Assembly: GCA_019240405.1 (NCBI GenBank) | Contig: JAFAYL010000017.1 | Span: 1-64,000, forward strand | Direction of reading: 5' to 3' | DNA from: Acidobacteriaceae bacterium | GTDB lineage: Bacteria; Acidobacteriota; Terriglobia; Bryobacterales; Bryobacteraceae | DNA: 64,000 nt | In this document: in pieces, positions 34,485 through 42,835 of the stretch | How positions within the stretch are numbered: the stretch's first letter is position 1 | Layout of the letters: each line of letters starts with the position of its first letter | Made by a program: the position numbers and the translations under genes | The notes under the pieces: model-generated | Told to the model about the DNA's origin: nothing | The model's input: only the letters and a program-made list of their open reading frames with translations | Databases searched by the model: none

Positions 34485-34979
34485 TCAGGCGCCTTGTCCG
34501 GCTCCCTGCGCCATCTTGGCCGCAAACGCGTCGGCGCGCTTTTTCATCTCTTCGGGAGCTACGTCTTCAATATGCGTGGCGACGCTCCAGTTATGACCGA
34601 ACGGATCCGTCAGCTTCCCAAACCGGTCGCCCCAGAACATGTCTTGGGGAGGCATGTCTGCTTTTGCTCCGGCGTTCACGGCTTGTTGAAAAACTGAGTC
34701 AACATTTTCGACGTAAAGGAAAATGCCAACGGGCGAACCGCCGAGCGATTGAGCGGAGCGGTTTCCGCTTCCCGGCATTTCATCCGATAACATAATCATG
34801 GAATCGCCGATTTTGAATTCGGCGTGCCCGATTTTGCCGCCCGGCCCGGACATTCGAACGGTTTCCTTCGCTCCGAACGCTTTTTTATAGAACTCGAGCG
34901 CGCGGTTACCGTCATTCACAACTAAATACGGCGTTGCCGTATGATATCCCTCTGGAATCGGTTTTACAGTAGCTGGCAT
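34485..34979 (-). CDS. VOC-superfamily (PhnB/glyoxalase-like) protein
   Basis: A 164-residue protein with the PhnB-like vicinal-oxygen-chelate fold: TATPYLVVNDGNRALEFYKKAFGA, then KIGHAEFKIGDSMIMLSDE, then VGIFLYVENVDSVFQQAVNAG, and the end GDRFGKLTDPFGHNWSVATH. A strong AGGAGG ribosome site lies eight bases before the ATG. Members include glyoxalases, antibiotic-resistance and unknown proteins; which activity applies here cannot be said. The last 30 residues are a helical, Ala-rich extension beyond the fold. Confidence 0.9.
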   Translation of the reverse strand: MPATVKPIPEGYHTATPYLVVNDGNRALEFYKKAFGAKETVRMSGPGGKIGHAEFKIGDSMIMLSDEMPGSGNRSAQSLGGSPVGIFLYVENVDSVFQQAVNAGAKADMPPQDMFWGDRFGKLTDPFGHNWSVATHIEDVAPEEMKKRADAFAAKMAQGAGQGA

Positions 34980-35076
34980 TTCGATTGCCTCCTGGAAATT
35001 GATGGAAAGATCAGATTACAATTGGGGCTACTTCCTTAAGCAATAGCTTCGAAGAAGGCCCAAAAAGGAGACTAGC

Positions 35077-35628
35077 ATGAAACTTGTAAATTTGATTTTT
35101 GCCTCTATTTGTGTGATCGGACTCACACAACTTGGGTGGAGTCAGAGTCATAGGAACCGGGATGCACGCCATGGCGTGCTGGGATACTTTGATCCTGAGA
35201 CAGGTACATTCAAACCGATGACCCCGCAGGCATTGGAAGAAGGCGCTGCCCCGCCAGCGTCGCCAACCACAGGAACATTCGTTTTCAATATAACGATCAC
35301 GATAAAGTCATCAATTCCTACTAGCGACACGATTGTGTGCACAGCCACTGCCGATACGGACGACGTGAGCAGCGGACGCTTCATGGACGAAGAAGCATCT
35401 GTGGCCGCGAAGCGTACGGGAAATACCGCGACGTGCAGCGTGACCATTCCGTATTCCTGGCCTCTATCGAGCGCGAGCAGCGATACGGTAGGCCTGAGCT
35501 ATGAAGTTGAGGCATTCAGCTCGACAACAACAGGCGCGCTCACTCGATTGAGTACCCAAAGCCTTCCCAGTATCAAAGTGCCGGCAAACGGCGCGACAAC
35601 TACTGAGACTATCGCGTCAACGATCTAA
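35077..35628 (+). CDS. exported hypothetical protein
   Basis: A 183-residue secreted protein with a signal peptide (KLVNLIFASICVIGLTQLGWSQ). The mature part is Ser/Thr-rich and beta-strand-like (GTFVFNITITIKSSIPTSDTIVCTAT, NTATCSVTIPYSW), with two cysteines about 40 residues apart that may form a disulfide. No family recognised. It has an AAGGAG ribosome site and is divergent from the VOC gene. Confidence 0.78.
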   Translation: MKLVNLIFASICVIGLTQLGWSQSHRNRDARHGVLGYFDPETGTFKPMTPQALEEGAAPPASPTTGTFVFNITITIKSSIPTSDTIVCTATADTDDVSSGRFMDEEASVAAKRTGNTATCSVTIPYSWPLSSASSDTVGLSYEVEAFSSTTTGALTRLSTQSLPSIKVPANGATTTETIASTI

Positions 35629-35647
35629 TTTCCCGATTCGATCGAAT

Positions 35648-36154
35648 TTAGAACTGATACTCGGCCGGAGTGATGCCTTTCGCGCGAAGGTACATTTCGG
35701 CCGAGGCGCGATGATGCGTAGTGTGATCGAGCAGTCCAAGCAGCAGATCGGCCCCAGTCATTGTCCCTTCGTCCGACTTGTATGTCTTCGAAATCTGATC
35801 TGGAGCAAGCTTCGAGACAGTCTCGATCGCGTTATCGAATGACGTTTTAACAAACGCCGTCACGTCTTCTTTGCTCATCGATTTCGGCTTTCCCGGATTC
35901 GGCTTCTCGCCCGAAAATGGGGCGAGAAAATAAGTCAGTCCCTGGGATAGGTGGACCAATTGCTCCGCAAAGCTCATCTGTGGGGGAGTGAGCTTGAAAC
36001 TGTAGTCCGAGGCTGGCATCTGATCGGCGATTTTCAGCGTGAAATCCCGGGAGGTCTTTAGGTGTTTCAGGACTGCCTGCTTGACATCCTCCTGGGCGTA
36101 AAGCTGCGCCGCGAGGCAGGCGATGATCGGAAGTGCGAAAGATAGTCTGCGCAT
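35648..36154 (-). CDS. exported DinB-like four-helix protein
   Basis: A 168-residue protein. The ATG at 36154 is chosen because AAGGTGA lies five bases upstream; it gives a signal peptide (RRLSFALPIIACLAAQLYAQ). The mature part is a DinB/YfiT-like bundle with metal-binding histidines: FAEQLVHLSQGLTYF near the middle and LLGLLDHTTHHRASAEMYLRAKG near the end. DinB proteins are usually cytoplasmic, thiol-dependent metalloenzymes; export is unusual outside this phylum. The function is unknown. Confidence 0.88.
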   Translation of the reverse strand: MRRLSFALPIIACLAAQLYAQEDVKQAVLKHLKTSRDFTLKIADQMPASDYSFKLTPPQMSFAEQLVHLSQGLTYFLAPFSGEKPNPGKPKSMSKEDVTAFVKTSFDNAIETVSKLAPDQISKTYKSDEGTMTGADLLLGLLDHTTHHRASAEMYLRAKGITPAEYQF

Positions 36155-36266
36155 AGTCACCTTGAATGTTCTGTAGTTTGGCATTAACGTCTAGTTTCGC
36201 TCAGTCTACATGATCGAGCCTTGGAAGTTCCTTACGGGTGTATAACGGTTGGCTGAAATTGGGGAG

Positions 36267-39200
36267 TTAGAAAGTGAATCGCGCCGAAAACTGCACGGCC
36301 CGAGGAAGGCCGTTCGGGCTGATTTCCTGGAGGGTTCCGAAGTTGCCGGGTCCCGAGTTCGGTACGAGATAGCAGGTCTGGTTCAAGCTGACTCCGTCGC
36401 CACAGTTGGTTCCGATGGGATTGTATTGCAACTGGTTGATTCCATCTCCATTCTGTACAAAGAAATTAGCGTGGTTGAACAGGTTGAACACCTGCACTTG
36501 CAGTTGCAATTGCTTACCTTCGCCTACCAGGAAGTTCCGCGCCAGCGCAAGATCGACTCGCTTCAGCCACGGACCGTAAAAAGAATTCAGACCGATACCG
36601 GGCGTGGGACCAGCCCCGTTGATTCCGGCAGCGGTATTCGATGTGTCTTGATTGAAGGCTGAGTCGTTCAGGTTGTCGTTACCCGTTAGCGCGCCGTTAA
36701 CAGTCAAGCCGCAATTGCTGAATGACAGAGTTGAACTGGTGCAAGCGGGACTTAAAAGGCCCGCGAAGGGCCGGCCGGAAGAAAACTCCATAACACTACT
36801 GAGCCGCCAGCCAGATAAGATGGCGCGAGCGGCGACTGTACTAGTCAACCGCTCGAGCCGCGGCAAGTAAACGGCAGCGAAGCTAATTCGATGGCGCTGA
36901 TCAAGCAGCGAAGGTCCGTTGGTGTTGCTGAAGTCGAACTGATCATTGAAATCCATCCCGTCGCGCATGGTGCTCTTCGCCAATGTGTACGAGAGTTGCA
37001 AAGATAAGCCTTTCGACATCCGGTGTTGGAGCTGCACGAAGAAGGACCGGTAGTCGCTTTGGCCGGGGCTGATGAGCTCGTTGATCTGGCCCAGGTTGGA
37101 ATTTACAAAACCATCGGTCAGCAGGCCGTTGTCCATGTTCGGCAGAACAATCGTTTTGCCGCTACACGGTGCCGCACTTGCATCCGGAGGACAAATTATG
37201 TAAGTTGTCGTGCCCTGGAGCGGATTCAGGTTCAAATCGTAGGCGCTGCCGGAAATGAGATGCAGCGCATGATTCCACATAAACCCGGCGCTCACGCTTG
37301 TGTTTTCGAAGATCTCTCGTTCGATTTGTAGACTGGCCTGCAAAGTATAGGGCACGCGAAACTGAGGAGAAACCAACGAAATGTCAGGAGAGGCCTGGAA
37401 TAAAGGCGAGCCAGCCGGGATGATATTCGGGAACGTGGGCAATTGTTGGTTCGGAGGAAGAGCCGGGTTGTAACTCGCGTTTACAGAAGACTGATGAGAT
37501 GCTAAACCATTCGAAACCACGGCGTTCCGGTAGTTCAAGCCGTTCATGTTGTCGTAGAACTGGCCGAAGCCCCCGCGAACGACTGTTTTTGATGCCGGCT
37601 GCCACGCAAATCCAAACCGCGGCGCCAAACGGAGAAACTGATTTGGATATTGACCGGTTAATGGGAACGCGGGATTAGTCGGCGGCTGCGGGTAGACCTG
37701 AAAGTCTTCGCGCAGGCCTATTTCGAGCGTTAGGCGAGGCAACGCGCGGAATGAATCCTGAACATAAAAGCCGTAATAAGGCACGTGAAAGGAAAAGACC
37801 GGGTTCCCGGAAGCCTGGCTGAAAATGTTGTACTCGCCCAGAGCAAAACTTTCCAGATTCGAAAATTCATAACTGCCGAGAAAAGAGCCGAATTGCACGT
37901 CGGCATTCGGATCGGCCCCGCCGAAATTGGTGTCGGCATCGAAAGCGCGATTCATATCGAAGCCGAATTGTAATGTGTGTTTACCGGCTACGTAGTCGAT
38001 GCGGTCGGCCACTGACCACTGCCGTTCAAAAACCCTTCCGACCGAAAATGGCGCGTTCCCTAGAGTGAAAGAGGCAGGGCTGTCGAGTATCAAAGTGGGC
38101 ATGTCTGAGGCGAGTCCGGTGGGGTTCGCAATCTGGTTATCATTCGAGGCGCCGGCGTGGAATTCGTTGAGCAGTTTCGAAGAGAACGCATGATTCCATC
38201 CGAGGCTGAGCTGAAAATCATGCACGTCAGCATTGGCCAGTGTTTGCTTTCCGTAAGTCGCGACGGGACTGACCGTGATGATTCCTCCGGGCGAGTGGAA
38301 CTGATTCGAATTGAAGCTAAGGAAGAAGTTGTCGCGCGGACTGGCCTGGTAATCGATACGCGATGTAACCACTAGATCGTTCTTCTTTCTGGGTTGCGTG
38401 CCTAAATTCGAATTGATGGCGTTGAGAGCGTTTGACACTTGCTGGAGGTAGGCCGGATTACCGGGATCCGGCACGCTATTGTTGCCAGGTACCGGGTATG
38501 GAGCATTTGGCGCGGGTAAAGCTGTCCCGTTCGGGATTCCAAAATAGGTAGATAAGTTCGATTGCACGGCGGCTAACGCAGAATTGATGATCGAAATTGG
38601 GTCATTTTCGAGTTGTTGCTCGTAGTCGACAAAGAACCACAACCGATTCCGCAGAATGGGACCACCCAATCCGGCTCCGAATTGCTGCAGAGAGTCTTGT
38701 TGTTTCGGGTAGCCATTAGCCTTGGATAAGGAGTCATTGGCTTCGAACAAAGAATTGCGGTTGAAGTAAAATCCGCTGCCGTGGAAATCGTTGCTGCCGG
38801 AGCGGGTCACCGAGTTTATGAAGCCCGCACCACCTCCGTACACGGCCGAATAGGGGCTGATTGCGACTTGAAACTCCGAGATAGCGTTCTCGCCGTAGAG
38901 GTACGGAATTCGATAACGGCCCAAAATGTCTCCGAAATAATTACTGGTCGCATTCGTGCCATCGACTGTGAAAACGTTCGAGCCGTTCCCATTGGCGTAT
39001 CCTGAATCCTCTCCGCCCTGTTGACCGGCGATACTGATCAGCCCGGTGTCGCCGTCCGAACTGGTGTTCGGCGTAAGCAATGTAAAGTCCGTGTAACGGC
39101 GGCGATTGAGCGGTAATTCCTCGAGGAGCCGTCGCTCAATCACCGATTCCACGGAAACTGCGGCAGGCTGGAGCAGAGGCGCGGTTCCGCCTACGCTAAC

Positions 39201-39572
39201 TACGTCCTTCCCGACTCCCAGTTGCAACTGGATATCTTGCAACGCGGTGTTTCCTACCAGCACTTGAACCAACCCTTGAACCACACGAAAGCCCTTCAGA
39301 GTTGCCGTGAACGAATAGGTGCCTGGCGCCAACACTGGAAAGCGATAGAGCCCGCTGCTATCTGCGCGGGTAGAATGTTCAACGCCAGTCTCGATATCCC
39401 GAACCACAACCAATGTTCCCGGAGCGGCGGCGCGCGTTTGATCGGTAACTCGTCCGCTTAGCGCGCCGGTCATCACGACGTTCTGGGCAGGCAACGACGC
39501 ATAACTGAATGCGAAGACCAAAAGCTGGACGAATAGATGTTTTGCTCTACTGTTTCGCCGGGGTATTTTCAA
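36267..39572 (-). CDS. Oar-like TonB-dependent receptor
   Basis: A large outer-membrane protein of 1101 residues from TTG at 39572: signal peptide (HLFVQLLVFAFSYASLPAQ), carboxypeptidase-regulatory domain (ALSGRVTDQTRAAAPGTLVVV, GLYRFPVLAPGTYSFTATLKGF), plug-like domain (SVESVIERRLLEELPLNRRRYTDFTLLTPN) and a long barrel ending in VQFSARFTF. An in-frame TTG at 39617 extends it by 15 residues, but that TTG coincides with a -35-like box, so 39572 is preferred. Oar-like receptors are abundant in Acidobacteriota and take up large ligands or bind proteases. It is divergent from two phosphoesterase genes, a possible functional pairing. Confidence 0.92.
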   Translation of the reverse strand: MKIPRRNSRAKHLFVQLLVFAFSYASLPAQNVVMTGALSGRVTDQTRAAAPGTLVVVRDIETGVEHSTRADSSGLYRFPVLAPGTYSFTATLKGFRVVQGLVQVLVGNTALQDIQLQLGVGKDVVSVGGTAPLLQPAAVSVESVIERRLLEELPLNRRRYTDFTLLTPNTSSDGDTGLISIAGQQGGEDSGYANGNGSNVFTVDGTNATSNYFGDILGRYRIPYLYGENAISEFQVAISPYSAVYGGGAGFINSVTRSGSNDFHGSGFYFNRNSLFEANDSLSKANGYPKQQDSLQQFGAGLGGPILRNRLWFFVDYEQQLENDPISIINSALAAVQSNLSTYFGIPNGTALPAPNAPYPVPGNNSVPDPGNPAYLQQVSNALNAINSNLGTQPRKKNDLVVTSRIDYQASPRDNFFLSFNSNQFHSPGGIITVSPVATYGKQTLANADVHDFQLSLGWNHAFSSKLLNEFHAGASNDNQIANPTGLASDMPTLILDSPASFTLGNAPFSVGRVFERQWSVADRIDYVAGKHTLQFGFDMNRAFDADTNFGGADPNADVQFGSFLGSYEFSNLESFALGEYNIFSQASGNPVFSFHVPYYGFYVQDSFRALPRLTLEIGLREDFQVYPQPPTNPAFPLTGQYPNQFLRLAPRFGFAWQPASKTVVRGGFGQFYDNMNGLNYRNAVVSNGLASHQSSVNASYNPALPPNQQLPTFPNIIPAGSPLFQASPDISLVSPQFRVPYTLQASLQIEREIFENTSVSAGFMWNHALHLISGSAYDLNLNPLQGTTTYIICPPDASAAPCSGKTIVLPNMDNGLLTDGFVNSNLGQINELISPGQSDYRSFFVQLQHRMSKGLSLQLSYTLAKSTMRDGMDFNDQFDFSNTNGPSLLDQRHRISFAAVYLPRLERLTSTVAARAILSGWRLSSVMEFSSGRPFAGLLSPACTSSTLSFSNCGLTVNGALTGNDNLNDSAFNQDTSNTAAGINGAGPTPGIGLNSFYGPWLKRVDLALARNFLVGEGKQLQLQVQVFNLFNHANFFVQNGDGINQLQYNPIGTNCGDGVSLNQTCYLVPNSGPGNFGTLQEISPNGLPRAVQFSARFTF

Positions 39573-39587
39573 TGGTCGAGACCCTAG

Positions 39588-39617
39588 TATATAGAAACTA
39601 CCATTTTTTGGAGGCAA
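39588..39617 (-). promoter_or_regulatory. promoter of the Oar-like receptor
   Basis: On the minus strand TTGCCT (39612-39617) and TATATA (39588-39593) are 18 bases apart. The predicted transcription start lies about eight bases before the TTG codon at 39572, leaving almost no leader. Confidence 0.4.
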
Positions 39618-39761
39618 TCAGGAACGCTAGCGTACGGCAAGTTGCTGCAGGACACCCTCCGGAGGGATGCTGCCACGGTAATGCTACAAACAGTTGAAAA
39701 CTGAAATACAAGCGTATTAGGAGCACCAGGACCGGTCTGCCAAGGTCGGGATTTTTGGCTA

Positions 39762-39788
39762 TTGACTCGAGGTTCATTCGGGTATAGA
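39762..39788 (+). promoter_or_regulatory. possible promoter of the phosphoesterase pair
   Basis: TTGACT (39762-39767) and TATAGA (39783-39788) are separated by 15 bases, shorter than ideal. It lies about 75 bases before the first phosphoesterase start. Confidence 0.3.
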
Positions 39789-39863
39789 GTTGCGAGTAGC
39801 TTCTAGTGTAATCGTACTAGGTCGTTCTGAGGTAAGGAAATTCCAAGAAGGAGGGAACTCGTT

Positions 39864-41312
39864 ATGAAATCTGCCGCCGCCGGTTTATGTCTGCTGGCTG
39901 GACTCGGAACCAGTATCGTATGCGCGCAGGACGCGCAATACCCTACGCCATTCAAACACGTCATCGTAATTTTTCAGGAGAATCGCACTCCCGACAATCT
40001 TTTTCAGGGATTGTGCAGCCCTCCTTACGGTACAAGCAGTTCCTGCAGTACCAACCCGAACGGGTCTCAATACAACATCCAAACGAATAACTGGTTGGAT
40101 AAGAAAGCTCCTGGGGGCACGATTACGCCGGGCACAGTTCCACTCGGAAATACGTATGATTTGAGTCACGCACATAGCGCTTTCATAGCTGAGTACGACA
40201 ACGGCAAAATGGATGGCGCTGCGGGGGTGTCGTGCGGAGGGAGCTGCCCGCCGAAGCCGCAATTCAGGTATGTCGACAACTCCTCGGGCATTCTGAATCC
40301 GTATCTAGATTTGGCGACCCAGTACGGCTGGGGCAACTATATGTTCCAGACCAACCAAGGCCCTAGCTACCCCGCGCATCAGTTTATTTTTGGTGGAACT
40401 TCAGCGCCTTCCGCAGCCGATGACAAGAAGGGAATATTTGTCTCGGAAAACTCGGGCGGGGGAGGCGGCTCAGGCTGTCTCGCAGCATTGAACGCGTTCG
40501 ACATGCTCATCTCGCCCCAAAGCGCTCCGGATGAGTACAAGTTGGTCAATAACCCGCTCGGTACGCTCTGCTTTAGCCGTCCTACGATGGCATCGCAGAT
40601 TGATAACGCTAAATTCACTTGGAAGTATTACACTTCATCACCGAGCGGCATTTGGACTGCGCCGAATACAATTCGAGCGATATGCGATCCGAACTCAAAT
40701 TACACGGAGTGCACCGGTCCAGAGTGGGTCAACAATGTTGATAAGAAATCTGCAGATGTACTGAGCGACATCAGCGCCTGCGACCTCGCTAATGTGAGCT
40801 GGGTAATTCCTGCAGGACAAAACTCCGACCATCCTGGAAGTCCGCACACGACGGGCGGGCCTTCTTGGGTTGCTTCGATCGTCAATGCCGTTGGCATGGA
40901 CAAGAAATGCGAAGGTGGGAAAGGCTACTGGTCCGATACTGCGATTGTCATCACATGGGATGACTGGGGAGGCTGGTACGACCATGAGCCTCCGCCGATT
41001 CTGTGCTGCGAGGAAGGCGATTATCAGTATGGAATCCGCGTGCCTTTGATTGTCGTCTCAACTTATACGCCGGAGCGCTACATCAACAACGTTCGTCCGC
41101 ACGATTTCGGCACGATCTTGAGATTTATTCAACACACCTTCAACATCAAAGAAGGTTCGCTTGGATTCGCCGATGCCCGCGCGAACACAGATCTTTCTCT
41201 CTTCTTTCATTTCAATGCAACCCCTCGCCCGTTTAAGAAGATTGCATCCGAATATGGCGCAGACTACTTCCTGAACGATACGTCACCGCCGGAACCGCCG
41301 GATAACGATTAA
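39864..41312 (+). CDS. secreted phosphoesterase (phospholipase C/acid phosphatase family), copy 1
   Basis: A 482-residue protein of the bacterial phosphoesterase family (non-haemolytic phospholipase C and acid phosphatase AcpA type), with a signal peptide (SAAAGLCLLAGLGTSIVCAQ). Metal and catalytic motifs: KHVIVIFQENRTPDN (residues 31-45), NTYDLSHAHSAF, WVIPAGQNSDHPGSPHTTGGPSWV and IVITWDDWGGWYDH. Paired cysteines (GLCSPPY, CGGSCPP) suggest disulfides. A strong AAGGAGGG site lies eight bases before the ATG. It should release phosphate or head groups from phospholipids or phosphomonoesters outside the cell. A near-copy follows 21 bases downstream. Confidence 0.92.
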   Translation: MKSAAAGLCLLAGLGTSIVCAQDAQYPTPFKHVIVIFQENRTPDNLFQGLCSPPYGTSSSCSTNPNGSQYNIQTNNWLDKKAPGGTITPGTVPLGNTYDLSHAHSAFIAEYDNGKMDGAAGVSCGGSCPPKPQFRYVDNSSGILNPYLDLATQYGWGNYMFQTNQGPSYPAHQFIFGGTSAPSAADDKKGIFVSENSGGGGGSGCLAALNAFDMLISPQSAPDEYKLVNNPLGTLCFSRPTMASQIDNAKFTWKYYTSSPSGIWTAPNTIRAICDPNSNYTECTGPEWVNNVDKKSADVLSDISACDLANVSWVIPAGQNSDHPGSPHTTGGPSWVASIVNAVGMDKKCEGGKGYWSDTAIVITWDDWGGWYDHEPPPILCCEEGDYQYGIRVPLIVVSTYTPERYINNVRPHDFGTILRFIQHTFNIKEGSLGFADARANTDLSLFFHFNATPRPFKKIASEYGADYFLNDTSPPEPPDND

Positions 41313-41333
41313 GACGAGCAAAGAGGAATGGTT

Positions 41334-42785
41334 ATGAAGGCTTCCGTTATCAGCCTATCTTTGTCTATTTCGGTTGGGACCGTTGTTTACGCGCAAGATA
41401 TTCAGTATCCAAACCCGTTCAAGCACGTAATTGTGGTTTTCCAGGAGAACCGCACGCCTGACAACTTATTTCAAGGGCTGTGCAGTCCCCCTTACGGCAA
41501 CAGTAGTTCGTGCAGCATTACGCCAAGCGCGACGCAATACGACATACAGACCAATAATTGGCTGGACAAGAAGGCTCCCGGCGGGACGATCACGCCGGGT
41601 GTCGTTCCACTCGGCAACACTTATGATTTGAGTCACGCCCACAGCGCCTTCATCGTTGAGTACGACGGCGGAAAGATGGACGGCGCGGCTGGTGTGCCTT
41701 GCTCAGGGAGTTGTCCGCCGAATCCCCAGTTCAGATATGTCGATAACTCAAGTGGGATTCTGAATCCGTATCTGGATCTTGCGACGCAATACGGCTGGGG
41801 AAATAATATGTTTCAGACTAATCAAGGGCCCAGCTACCCCGCCCATCAGTTTATTTTCGGAGGAACGTCAGCCCCGTCAGCTGCCGATGACTCCAAAGGG
41901 ATCTTCGTAGCCGAGAACCCCGGGAATACGCAAGGAGGAGGCGTCGGCTGCCTGGCGCCTTTGAACGAATACGACTGGTTGATTTCGCCTGGAACCGCGC
42001 CGAATGAATATAAGTTGGTCAATAATCCGCTTGGGACGCTATGTTTCAGCCGGCCGACAATGGCGACGCTGATCGATAAGGCCAAGTTGACCTGGAAATA
42101 TTACACATCGTCACCAGACGGTATTTGGACTGCGCCGAATACGATTCGGGAAATATGCGATCCGAATTCGGATTACACGAAGTGCACGGGTCCCCAGTGG
42201 GTCAATAACGTCGATAAGAAATCGGCGGATGTTCTAAGCGACATTGCCGCCTGTAAACTCGCCGACGTGAGCTGGGTTATTCCAGCGGGCCAAAATTCCG
42301 ATCATCCAGGAAGCCCGCATACTACGGGTGGTCCGTCGTGGGTGGCATCCATTGTCAACGCAGTCGGCTTAGATACGAAGTGTGAAGGGGGAAAGGGATA
42401 CTGGTCGGATACCGCCATCGTGATCACATGGGACGACTGGGGCGGCTGGTACGACCATGTCCCGCCACCGATTTTGAAGCACAACCAAAGCGACTATCAG
42501 TACGGCATTCGTGTGCCATTGATCGTTGTGTCGACGTACACACCGGAGCGGTACATCAATAATGTCAGCCCCCATGATTTCGGCAGTATCCTCAGGTTCA
42601 TTGAAGGAACGTTCGGCATCAAGGAGGGCTCGCTTGGATTCGCGGATGCACGCGCGTCAAACGATCTCGAAGGCTTCTTCAATTTCAAGCAAACGCCACG
42701 ACGGTTCAAGAAAATTGCGGCTGAATATGATGCAAATTACTTCCTGAACGACACCTCGCCGCCCGAGCCGCCGGATAACGACTGA
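41334..42785 (+). CDS. secreted phosphoesterase (phospholipase C/acid phosphatase family), copy 2
   Basis: A 483-residue paralogue of the preceding protein, roughly 85 percent identical by eye over its length, with the same signal-peptide layout and all the same motifs (ENRTPDNLF, DLSHAHSAF, SDHPGSPHTTGG, TWDDWGGWYDH). The ATG at 41334 is preferred over 41328 because the AGAGG ribosome site is better spaced. Differences cluster in the signal peptide, a loop with extra residues (NPGNTQGGGVGC) and the segment after PPPIL, where copy 1 has a Cys pair and copy 2 has KHNQS. Probably a recent tandem duplication with some divergence of surface loops. Confidence 0.92.
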   Translation: MKASVISLSLSISVGTVVYAQDIQYPNPFKHVIVVFQENRTPDNLFQGLCSPPYGNSSSCSITPSATQYDIQTNNWLDKKAPGGTITPGVVPLGNTYDLSHAHSAFIVEYDGGKMDGAAGVPCSGSCPPNPQFRYVDNSSGILNPYLDLATQYGWGNNMFQTNQGPSYPAHQFIFGGTSAPSAADDSKGIFVAENPGNTQGGGVGCLAPLNEYDWLISPGTAPNEYKLVNNPLGTLCFSRPTMATLIDKAKLTWKYYTSSPDGIWTAPNTIREICDPNSDYTKCTGPQWVNNVDKKSADVLSDIAACKLADVSWVIPAGQNSDHPGSPHTTGGPSWVASIVNAVGLDTKCEGGKGYWSDTAIVITWDDWGGWYDHVPPPILKHNQSDYQYGIRVPLIVVSTYTPERYINNVSPHDFGSILRFIEGTFGIKEGSLGFADARASNDLEGFFNFKQTPRRFKKIAAEYDANYFLNDTSPPEPPDND

Positions 42786-42799
42786 ACGAGATTATGGAC

Positions 42800-42835
42800 G
42801 CTCGAGCTGCTGGACAAGATTTCAGCGGCTCGAGC
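42800..42835. terminator. hairpin between convergent phosphoesterase and S9 peptidase genes
   Basis: GCTCGAGC-T-GCT pairs with AGC-G-GCTCGAGC around a 12-base loop; one mismatch. It overlaps the last codons of the S9 peptidase gene. There is no T-run, so termination is only suggested by position between convergent genes. Confidence 0.35.

Noticed and set aside
36249-39461. Multiple plus-strand frames opposite the Oar-like receptor
   Set aside because: They are short shadows of the receptor gene, whose reading frame has the full domain order and barrel end.
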